DNA from: Stramenopiles sp. TOSAG23-3
Lineage: Eukaryota; Sar
Reading direction: 5' to 3'
Assembly: GCA_900128585.1 (NCBI GenBank)
Contig: LT642508.1
Location: 1-15,889, forward strand
DNA length: 15,889 nucleotides
Below are positions 1 through 6,696 of this stretch, piece by piece (the stretch's first letter is position 1; each line of letters starts with the position of its first letter). The translations under genes and the position numbers were made by a program. The notes beneath the pieces are model-generated. The model saw only the letters and a list, made by a program, of their open reading frames with translations. It ran no database searches and was not told where the DNA came from.

Positions 1-162
1 GAGCCGGATAAACTCTGGCACATTAAAAAGGAGACCGTCCAAACGACCATGGGCGCAGGAAAGATTGTTGAGAATCGTCCAAATGGTGTTAAAGTCGTTG
101 CCCTTGACTGGAAATTGGCCAACAACTCCGTTGCAACCATGTACACTTCACAACCTTTGTAA
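1..162 (+). CDS. C-terminal fragment of an unrecognised protein (5' end outside window)
   Basis: The first frame is open from base 1 to a TAA at 160-162 and gives the last 53 residues of a protein whose start lies outside the window. It includes the stretches MGAGKIVENRPNG and KVVALDWKLANNSVA. The alternation of short hydrophobic strands with G, N and D turns looks beta-rich and could be a small SH3-like barrel at the C terminus, but that is a guess from pattern. I do not recognise the family. No intron, signal or membrane segment is visible in this short piece. Codon-like composition and an AT-rich region directly after the stop support it as coding. The role is unknown. Confidence 0.6.
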   Translation, partial: EPDKLWHIKKETVQTTMGAGKIVENRPNGVKVVALDWKLANNSVATMYTSQPL

Positions 163-452
163 TCTAAGAATACTAAAACATGTTTTCAACTGAATTGTTT
201 ATAGTACCACAGTATAATAGTATAGGTATTATATTTAAAAAAAAAAGAAGAAGAAGAAACGGAGGAGGTCAGAAGAGGTCGGTAGATTAGAATATAGTTT
301 TAAACATGTTGGTTACTGCTAGACAGATAACTGTGCTAGTTTCAAGTTTCAAGCGGGGGTTTGAAGGTTTGTTTGTATTTGAATTTTGGTATTTGATATC
401 ATTTTATGTCTCAAGATTATTTTCAGACCACTTGAGTCTATTCAAAGATACC
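163..452 (+). promoter_or_regulatory. Intergenic region and probable 5' leader of the next gene
   Basis: This AT-rich stretch lies between the upstream stop and the preferred start at 453. It holds an A-run followed by a short GAA tract (about 232-258) and then GGAGG/AGAGG purine-rich DNA to about 282. From 306 the frame is open in phase with the downstream gene. The composition of 306-452 is AT-rich and hydrophobic in translation, which looks more like leader than coding DNA. A TTTCAG at 421-426 resembles a 3' splice site, and a GT at 367 could be its partner, giving a 60-base intron. No TATA box is certain. Confidence 0.35.
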
Positions 453-1856
453 ATGGATTTTGAACGGGAAACTCAACCAGGGAGTTACTCGTTCGTGTTT
501 CAGAATGCTTCTTCGGCGGAGGGGGTGGCCGAAGAGCGTGAACAGTATACCCTGGACTGTGTAAAACTCCACAAGAAACTCGTTAAACTTAGCAAGAAAG
601 GTGCGGAAAAGTCGGCAAACTGGATAAATAGCCTGAAATTGGCGCTGAAAGATAGCACGTTCAAAGGCGTCGCATCGTTCCTTACTGCTGCGCTGAAGTT
701 CAACCTTTCAGAAAATGACGACACCGACGCGTTGGTTCAGCACTTGAAGCAGTTTTGTCTGGACAGTGTTGGCGACGACCATATCTTGCAGCACGTGGCG
801 GTCATCCAGGCACGTTTCTCCCCAGGCGAGCAGCCAGACATAGGAATTGCACATTTGAAGTTTCCGCAGTGGAGGAAAGTCGTGTTTTGGCTCGATCCCG
901 CGGACGTACTAGCAACATTTTTTCTGGCAAAGCGACAGCAGCTGAACGCTAACTCAACACCATCCGGTGTGTATAACTTTGTCAAATCGTTTTGTGCCTC
1001 CATGTCGCCCTGCCCCTACAACGCACTGCGCAAAGAAGGGTTTTCCCTGCACAGTCTACTCTTGCGCATGTTTGACGAAGAAACTTACGACGTCAAGTTG
1101 ACCACCAAGACAAAAATGGTTAGCAAGACAGTGGGGAATTCAAAATATGAACATGCAAAATCCATGTACCAGTTTCCGCCAGAGCAGCGGGTCAAACATA
1201 TGAAAGGCGTCCATGCTCTCATGATGTCCGAGATATTCTTAAAGCTTGGAACGACGGCCAGGCAACGCCTGATGATCCGGAACGTGTTCTTGAAGTACAA
1301 TGAAATTCTCTGCGGTAACGACGAAGTCGGAAGGTGGACCGGGCCAAAAAAAACGCTTTCCTTTTATAACTATGGGATTGAAGCAGTGCCGCCGCCAGAG
1401 TTGTTGTACATACTTGGCCAAAGGCTGAACGGGGTGTTGGACTGCGAGCGTGGTGGGATTGGGTACTCCAGGCGATACCGGGATGAGAAGGGAATGTTTG
1501 TGTACCTAGACGATCCGAAGAAAGCAGACTTGTTGGGCTACACTCCAAGCCCAAACGAAGTGATCACCGAAAGCAAGCTAGTAAAAATGAGAAAGAAATT
1601 AGGAAGTGCGCATTTGGAAACCATTCGCAACGCGGAGGTAGTCCTTGAAGAGTTCTTGCTCAACCCAGACGTTATCAAACGAACGAAACGAAAAGCGAGC
1701 GGTTCAGGGGCAGAAACGCGAAGAAAGCGACAGGCGGTAGAAAACACGAGTGATCACAATCGGTTTGAACTCTCTTCTTCAAGTTCATTCTGGAAACAAG
1801 AAGACGATGACCAAAGAGAGACTGCCGAACAACAAAGTCAAAGTCAGTATGTCTAA
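453..1856 (+). CDS. Orphan protein with basic C-terminal nuclear-localisation-like segment
   Basis: This 467-residue reading frame ends at TAA. I chose the ATG at 453 because its context (A at -3, G at +4) is strong and the AT-rich 49 in-frame codons upstream (from an ATG at 306) look non-coding. The protein is mixed alpha-helical and soluble, with no signal peptide or membrane segment from this start. The middle is rich in hydrophobic, Lys and Arg residues and could be a folded helical domain. Residues 409-427 form a bipartite basic cluster (KRTKRK, then RRKR about ten residues on), typical of a nuclear import signal. The tail after it is Ser/Glu/Gln-rich and probably disordered. I recognise no family and cannot assign a function. 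Nuclear location is an inference from the basic cluster. Starting at 306 would instead add a hydrophobic N terminus. Confidence 0.75.
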   Translation: MDFERETQPGSYSFVFQNASSAEGVAEEREQYTLDCVKLHKKLVKLSKKGAEKSANWINSLKLALKDSTFKGVASFLTAALKFNLSENDDTDALVQHLKQFCLDSVGDDHILQHVAVIQARFSPGEQPDIGIAHLKFPQWRKVVFWLDPADVLATFFLAKRQQLNANSTPSGVYNFVKSFCASMSPCPYNALRKEGFSLHSLLLRMFDEETYDVKLTTKTKMVSKTVGNSKYEHAKSMYQFPPEQRVKHMKGVHALMMSEIFLKLGTTARQRLMIRNVFLKYNEILCGNDEVGRWTGPKKTLSFYNYGIEAVPPPELLYILGQRLNGVLDCERGGIGYSRRYRDEKGMFVYLDDPKKADLLGYTPSPNEVITESKLVKMRKKLGSAHLETIRNAEVVLEEFLLNPDVIKRTKRKASGSGAETRRKRQAVENTSDHNRFELSSSSSFWKQEDDDQRETAEQQSQSQYV

Positions 1857-2211
1857 ATAATATTATTATTATAATAAAAAGAAGAAGAAGAAAGAAGAAG
1901 AAGAAGGGGCGAAAATAAATACTATATAGGTAATAGTATAATATATAACTACATAAATATTGTATACTGATGAATTATTGTGCTTGGCGATTATTGTTGT
2001 TGTTGTAGATGATAGATAATTTATTATTAATTACTACACTTCTGCTGGTCGGTAGAATGATTTCAATTTGATAAAAGATTTGAATCATGAACTACATATA
2101 TATATATATTGGGAAATTCATTTCTAAATATCATTTTACGGATCGTTGGATTCAGAAGTGTAGTTATTTGTTAGACATAACCACTTGTTTTATTTCAACG
2201 ATAGCAACAAT
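1857..2211 (+). promoter_or_regulatory. 3' region of the orphan gene and upstream region of the C45 hydrolase gene
   Basis: This 355-base AT-rich spacer lies between two genes in the same direction. AATAAA occurs at 1873-1878 and again at 1914-1919. The second, about 60 bases past the stop, is the better poly(A) signal candidate for the upstream gene. Between them is a GAA tract (1881-1907). A run of alternating TA (about 2095-2110) lies roughly 100 bases before the next ATG and is the most TATA-like element. Nothing coding is visible. Confidence 0.4.
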
Positions 2212-3366
2212 ATGAAAACGTTACGTTTCTTGTCTGCGTGCCTGTTCGTGGTGGCAGCGACCGTGGCTTCAAGTTCGGCATACCCAATACGTCGGTGGAC
2301 GTATGACGCGGCAGGGAGCAACTATGACTTTGGTCTTGCGTTTGGGAAAGAGTTTGGAGAGGACATTCGTGCGCGACTGGACCAAAACGAACAGCTGCGT
2401 ATTATGCTGAATGAATTCGATGGGAGCGAGCGGTACAATTCATTTTACGCCTCTCACCAGAAGAAGTACCCGGAGTACATGTCAGAGTTGCAGGGTATGG
2501 CTGACGGAGCAAACGTGAACTTCGAGGCGCTCTTCATAAACCAAATGTCCCAAGAATTCACGTACTACATGAAAGGCTACGAACACAAGAAAGTATTCAC
2601 CGACCACTGTAGCGATGTAGTGCTTTACAAATCTGAGGACGAAATGTTCATGGCGCACAACGAAGACTCGGCAAAGTTTGACGTGAACGGTTCTGTTCTC
2701 GTAGAAGCAGTAAACGGGGTCAACAACGGCCCGGGGTTCACTACGTTTGTTTACATGGGGAACACTCCAACGGGGGCGTTTGGCTTCAACACAGAGGGGG
2801 TTGTCTTTACCATGAACTATCAAGTTCCATCAAAACCAGATGCGGCGGGGTTTGGCAGAGTCTTCATTGCGCGGGCGATGCTGGATTCGTCGAGTTTTGA
2901 GGATGCTGTCCAGATTGCGGCCAAGACTCCAATGATAGGCGGTCACAACTATCAAATCGGCGAGCACAACTCCAACAAGCTTGTGAACGTCGAAGTAGCA
3001 TCGTTTGGGACATACTCGATTAAAACATTTGCGGCGGGGGACCCAGCGTTCTTTCATGCAAACATGTACACTAATTTGAACGTTTCGCAATGGACCGACC
3101 CAAGTTCCGTCCACCGCGCAGCACGGTTCAAAGCAATCCAGGCCACCCACCCTGTCCATTCCACCGTTGGCATGAGGGGCGTGCTGGGCGATCAGGAGGA
3201 CGTCAAATATCCTGTGTACCATGACGATAAGGGTCGCGCAAACGGGGATATATCAGGAAGCTACACGTTAATATCCATCGTTGTTGATTTAAAAAAGGGG
3301 GTAATGGAGTTCTTCTCAAAAAATCCAAAGTTAAACAGTCCTGACTTTAACCTTACCATTTGCTGA
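2212..3366 (+). CDS. Secreted C45/AAT-like Ntn-hydrolase (acyltransferase or amidohydrolase)
   Basis: The protein has 384 residues, starting at the ATG at 2212; the only in-frame extension begins at non-ATG codons. The N terminus (MKTLRFLSACLFVVAATVASSSA) is a clear signal peptide, with likely cleavage after Ala23, so the product enters the secretory pathway. The mature part matches the peptidase C45 / acyl-CoA:6-aminopenicillanate acyltransferase family. The expected nucleophile is Cys133 in DHCSDVV, followed by FMAHNED (Asn150, Asp152), the family's active-site strand. Downstream are a GxNxxGVxFTMN-type segment (GFNTEGVVFTMN) and the C-terminal strands. Family members are N-terminal-nucleophile amidases that self-cleave before the Cys and act on amide bonds of small acylated compounds; insect Tan (beta-alanyl-dopamine hydrolase) is a relative. 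The substrate here is unknown. The residue before Cys133 is His, whereas Gly is usual in penicillin acyltransferase and Tan. NxS/T sites (NGS, NVS, NLT) fit a secreted glycoprotein. Confidence 0.85.
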   Translation: MKTLRFLSACLFVVAATVASSSAYPIRRWTYDAAGSNYDFGLAFGKEFGEDIRARLDQNEQLRIMLNEFDGSERYNSFYASHQKKYPEYMSELQGMADGANVNFEALFINQMSQEFTYYMKGYEHKKVFTDHCSDVVLYKSEDEMFMAHNEDSAKFDVNGSVLVEAVNGVNNGPGFTTFVYMGNTPTGAFGFNTEGVVFTMNYQVPSKPDAAGFGRVFIARAMLDSSSFEDAVQIAAKTPMIGGHNYQIGEHNSNKLVNVEVASFGTYSIKTFAAGDPAFFHANMYTNLNVSQWTDPSSVHRAARFKAIQATHPVHSTVGMRGVLGDQEDVKYPVYHDDKGRANGDISGSYTLISIVVDLKKGVMEFFSKNPKLNSPDFNLTIC

Positions 3367-3671
3367 ATGGCGAAAGGTTCTTTAGGCTGAATCAAATTGT
3401 GAGGATTTCAGCAGAGAATGGTTTACAACACATTTTGGGGCTGAGAGCCTGAGGATTGATATTTAAAACAATGTGCTCTTATTACAATGTGTTCTTATTT
3501 TATAATTACATGTCTCTCGTAGGCTTTGGTTTTAATTTTGAAATGTAAACATTACTTGTATCTCATGTTAAGAAATTCTTTCAAAAAATTTTCTTTTTTT
3601 TTTTGTAAAAAACATTGTAAGTAAAGAATTGGTCACAAACTTACTACACCCCCTCCGGGCCCGTACTGTCT
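3367..3671. other. Tail-to-tail intergenic gap
   Basis: This 305-base gap separates the 3' ends of two converging genes. It is AT-rich, with a T-run at about 3595-3605. No perfect AATAAA is visible for either gene. It carries no GAA/TTC tract and no open frame of note. Confidence 0.5.
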
Positions 3672-5843
3672 TCACTCCGGTCCCAATCCTTTCATATCTT
3701 CGACTACTTTGTCAATGCTATTAAACTGATTGGTAAAGTCGACGGGGTACAAAAATTGCCGCAGGTCGTAACGATTATCGTCAGGGGAGTAGTTTTCACG
3801 CTTCACCTTGGTGGCTATATCTGCCACTTTCAAGGATCGCGACGTTCCTGGTCCCCACAAAGCCAACAACTTACACATCATGGAGTACGGGCCAAGCTTC
3901 TCTATCTTGCGCAAACGCCCAAACACGCTTAGCTCGTCGTACGTCATCCCCATCTCTTCCTCGTCCGTTTGCGCGTGTTCTATTTCTCTCCCGCTTGCAT
4001 CGTGGCGGCCCACTTCCTCCGCCTTTTGGGGCCTTAACTCTGCCGTGGGCGCAGCCCTGACCACTTCCAGCAGGGAGGTCCATGAAAAGGTCTTCCCTGC
4101 CCATTCCAAAAACAACTTCAAATCGGTTTTGCTGATCCCCCCGATTGGGTTCAGATCGGCACTGCTACAGTCGTACTTTGTAAAGTAACCTCGGAGGCTT
4201 TCGTCGACATTGGCCGATCCCAGGACTAGCAGGAACCCGCCTTTCTTCCCGCGACGGATCCAAGGGAGCAACTGGGCAATCTCGTATGCGTACACCATCC
4301 GGCTCCTCGCCTGGATGTTCTGAAGGGCCAAGTCCTCCGTCATCGTCCCGCCGTGCGCTTCGAATTTCGGGCGCTTGTTTGTCATTTGCTCGAAAGTTTG
4401 AACAAACGAGCCTACTATATGATCCATGTTGGATGCGCAATGGTACGTTCCAATCTCGCCCGCTAATTTTGCGGCGCGGTTGGTCGTTGCTTGGGAGCTA
4501 TGCTCGGTCCCCATGAAACAAGTGTGCATAATTTTGTTTGCCAGGTCCCGGGGGGTCCACCCAGCCACCACTTGGGCAATTCGACGGGCATCCTCCATGA
4601 CGATTTCATTCCCTTGCTCCATTGCGTCGACCACCATCTTACACATGATGCCAACAATTGCGCACGTCGCCGAGCTATCGGCCCCGCCCGAGAGCGGGAG
4701 CAAGTACCCACCGGCACCAGAGCGTCGCAAGTAGTCCCACAACCACGCCGCAGGCCCATACCCAATCTCCTCCTCGGGAGTGTGGTAACGAGGCAACGTG
4801 GGCGCCGTACACCGGCGGCACAAAAACTCCATTCTTACTTTCTCGTTGCTACCGCTGCTCGACACGGCCGCTTTGACCATATCTTTCATCGAAGCATTTA
4901 CGGCCACTCTTGGAATTTTCCCCCATTTCGCGGCTTGGTCGTTCCGACTACCCAGGCCAGTACGGTACGTCGTCACGTAGTCCAAATCAATTGTCGCACA
5001 CACCAATTCGACATCCGACAGGGAAAACTGCGTCCCTTGCCCAAGCAGATCCCCGTTCATGTATACCATCGCGCAGCCATCGTAATAGAGTCGTCCGCCG
5101 TCGCATCCTTGCTGGTTTGCGTACAAATACACGCCACCGCACTTTGCTGTCGCAGTCTGCATGAGTTTGACGCGAACGTTCAGCTTACGTAACTGGTGAT
5201 GGGACCCCGACCCGTTGCCGATAATTTCTACCCCGTTCAACGCCAGGGCAGCGTGCGGACTGTTTGATACGAACAATTCTTCGCACATTTCGCACGAGAT
5301 GGTGGTCCCGTCGCTCATCGCCAAAATACCCACACCAAACGGCACGGTAGTTTGCCCCGTCGCCATTGCCACAATGGAAGGGAGCAGGAATACTTCCATC
5401 GCCCTCGGATGAAACGGACTCCAGTTGTACGAGGCAAAGTAGCGCCTTTCACGGTAGTTCCCATCATTTGCCAAGTTAATCTTCGGGCGAATCATCAACA
5501 CTTTCTTGTCCAAACAGACAACGCGGCAGTTGTACCGCACTCCTTCGTGGATCAAGGGCATACCAAAGTCACACACACAGTTGTCTGTCAAATCCGTGCT
5601 TAGGATATAGGCCAGGCATTCCCACGAGTGCGTTATCGTATCGATTTCCAAAAAATGGTCCTCGCAACCATACCCACATATCTCGAGCTCGGGGCCCACC
5701 CGGTACGTTGCACCCTGCGCTTTTGCCAATTCGATCGACTTTACAATACGTTGTAAATTTCCATGAAAATCTAGTGCCCACTGGTTGAGATTGCAGGTCG
5801 CAACTTTCACTATCCTAGAAGAAGAAATAGGCAGACTCGCCAT
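3672..5843 (-). CDS. NADSYN1: Glutamine-dependent NAD+ synthetase
   Basis: This enzyme catalyses the last step of NAD+ synthesis: deamido-NAD + ATP + glutamine to NAD+ + AMP + PPi + glutamate, in the cytosol. It is 723 residues from the ATG at 5843 (G at -3 and +4); the frame upstream has only TTG. An N-terminal nitrilase/glutaminase domain (about 1-300) carries the Glu-Lys-Cys triad: Glu52 in GPELEICGYG, Lys121 in RPKINLANDGNYRE and Cys187 in CEMCEELF. A C-terminal synthetase domain (about 350-723) carries the ATP-binding loop LSGGADSS (385-391), LGSANVDESLRGYFTKYDCS and NPIGGISKTDL. Length is close to human (706) and yeast (714) enzymes. Odd point: after VKR (to 682) the protein jumps directly to ENYSPDDNR, skipping about 21 residues that in animal and yeast enzymes hold a conserved NRHKxTxLTPxYHA block. 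An extra dozen or so residues occur before QTDEEEMGMTY. No intron is visible. Confidence 0.95.
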   Translation of the reverse strand: MASLPISSSRIVKVATCNLNQWALDFHGNLQRIVKSIELAKAQGATYRVGPELEICGYGCEDHFLEIDTITHSWECLAYILSTDLTDNCVCDFGMPLIHEGVRYNCRVVCLDKKVLMIRPKINLANDGNYRERRYFASYNWSPFHPRAMEVFLLPSIVAMATGQTTVPFGVGILAMSDGTTISCEMCEELFVSNSPHAALALNGVEIIGNGSGSHHQLRKLNVRVKLMQTATAKCGGVYLYANQQGCDGGRLYYDGCAMVYMNGDLLGQGTQFSLSDVELVCATIDLDYVTTYRTGLGSRNDQAAKWGKIPRVAVNASMKDMVKAAVSSSGSNEKVRMEFLCRRCTAPTLPRYHTPEEEIGYGPAAWLWDYLRRSGAGGYLLPLSGGADSSATCAIVGIMCKMVVDAMEQGNEIVMEDARRIAQVVAGWTPRDLANKIMHTCFMGTEHSSQATTNRAAKLAGEIGTYHCASNMDHIVGSFVQTFEQMTNKRPKFEAHGGTMTEDLALQNIQARSRMVYAYEIAQLLPWIRRGKKGGFLLVLGSANVDESLRGYFTKYDCSSADLNPIGGISKTDLKLFLEWAGKTFSWTSLLEVVRAAPTAELRPQKAEEVGRHDASGREIEHAQTDEEEMGMTYDELSVFGRLRKIEKLGPYSMMCKLLALWGPGTSRSLKVADIATKVKRENYSPDDNRYDLRQFLYPVDFTNQFNSIDKVVEDMKGLGPE

Positions 5844-5865
5844 ACCCAACGGTATATGTATCCGT

Positions 5866-5890
5866 AGAGAGAGAGAGAGAGAGAGAGAGA
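5866..5890. repeat. (AG)n dinucleotide repeat
   Basis: An uninterrupted AG/GA run of about 12 units lies just upstream of the NAD+ synthetase start. Confidence 0.9.
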
Positions 5891-6155
5891 AGGACCTTCT
5901 TAGTCCGGTAACAAGAGACCTACAAACAACAGAAGAAAAAAGCAGAACGAACAGACAAAAATAAAGGGGGATAAGAAAATGACAAGATTTTAAACCTCAG
6001 TTTCCCAATTTCCTGCGATGTTAATCATTAACTGGAAACTAACTTTTGTTTTGAAACATATACAAAACATGTATATATAAAACATTGTTTTGTATTTTGT
6101 TGACACATGACACATTTGTTGACACATTTGACATTTTTGTTGTTGAGCGAAGCAG

Positions 6156-6429
6156 AGCGGCGAAAGAAGAACGAAAAAGAAGAAACAACAACACGACGAA
6201 GAAGAACGAAGAAGAAGAAAGAACAGAGGAGGACGAGAAGAGAGAAGAGAGAAGAGAGAGAGAGGACGGAGGCAGGTGTCTGTCTTTCTTCTTCTTCTTT
6301 CTTCTTCTTTCTTCTTCTTCTTTCTTCTTCTTCTTTCATCTTTCTTTTTTTTCTTCTTCTTCATCTTTCTTCTTTCTTCTTCTTCTTTCTTCTTCTTTCT
6401 TCTTCTTCTTTCTTTTTTTTCTTTCTTCG
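6156..6429. repeat. GAA-rich block switching to a TTC-rich block
   Basis: On the + strand about 6156-6272 is nearly all purine (GAA, GAGA), and 6284-6429 is nearly all pyrimidine (TTC, TTTC). A perfect 14-base inverted repeat (GAAGAAGAAGAAAG at 6208-6221 and its complement at 6284-6297) links the two, so the strand could fold back on itself. Such tracts can also form triplex DNA. Confidence 0.85.
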
Positions 6430-6440
6430 ACAGAACACAG

Positions 6441-6464
6441 AACAACAACAACAACAACAACAAC
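6441..6464. repeat. (AAC)8 trinucleotide repeat
   Basis: Eight perfect AAC units follow the TTC block, then an ACGCAC-rich stretch. Confidence 0.9.
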
Positions 6465-6626
6465 ACGCACACACGCACAGCAGAAGAAAGAACACAACAC
6501 AGAAGAAATGTATTTTTTCTTCTTCTCTTTCTTTCGCTGTTTTGACATTTGACATTGTCTAAAATAATGCGTTTCTAATAAATTTTTGAACGACATGAGT
6601 TTTACTTTTGAACCGTTCACTCTCTG

Positions 6627-6674
6627 GTATATATTGTAGATATGTAAAAAAAACAAGAACAGTTTTCTTTCCAG
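6627..6674 (+). other. Possible 48-base intron near the 5' end of the fusion gene
   Basis: GTATAT at 6627 and TTTTCTTTCCAG ending at 6674 resemble splice sites. Removing the 48 bases joins an upstream ATG at 6595 in frame to the main ATG through 18 codons, bypassing a TAG. This would add MSFTFEPFTLWTGDAGDT before the signal peptide, which is unfavourable for secretion. I therefore keep 6697 as the start. The same bases include a TATATA that could instead be a TATA box. Confidence 0.25.
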
Positions 6675-6696
6675 GACGGGTGATGCAGGTGATACG

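Larger units (their letters stand above)
5844..6696. promoter_or_regulatory. Divergent upstream region with purine/pyrimidine tracts
   Basis: This 853-base region separates the starts of NAD+ synthetase (-) and the glycosidase fusion (+), so it should hold both promoters. It has a GA dinucleotide run, a purine-rich block, a pyrimidine-rich block and an AAC repeat (listed separately). A TATATA lies at about 6629-6634, 65 bases before the + gene's ATG. Open frames across 5990-6560 on both strands are only Ser/Phe/Leu or Lys/Glu/Arg low complexity from the triplet tracts, so I call no gene here. Confidence 0.5.

Noticed and set aside
306-452. N-terminal extension of the orphan protein from the ATG at 306
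   Set aside because: AT-rich, hydrophobic and unlike the rest of the protein. The ATG at 453 has a better context. Not excluded.
4491-5192. 233-codon + frame inside the NAD+ synthetase gene
   Set aside because: Antisense to highly conserved catalytic sequence and without any family signature.
5990-6656. Several overlapping low-complexity frames on both strands
   Set aside because: They are translations of GAA/TTC, AAC and related triplet tracts (poly-Lys/Glu/Arg or poly-Ser/Phe/Leu), not proteins.
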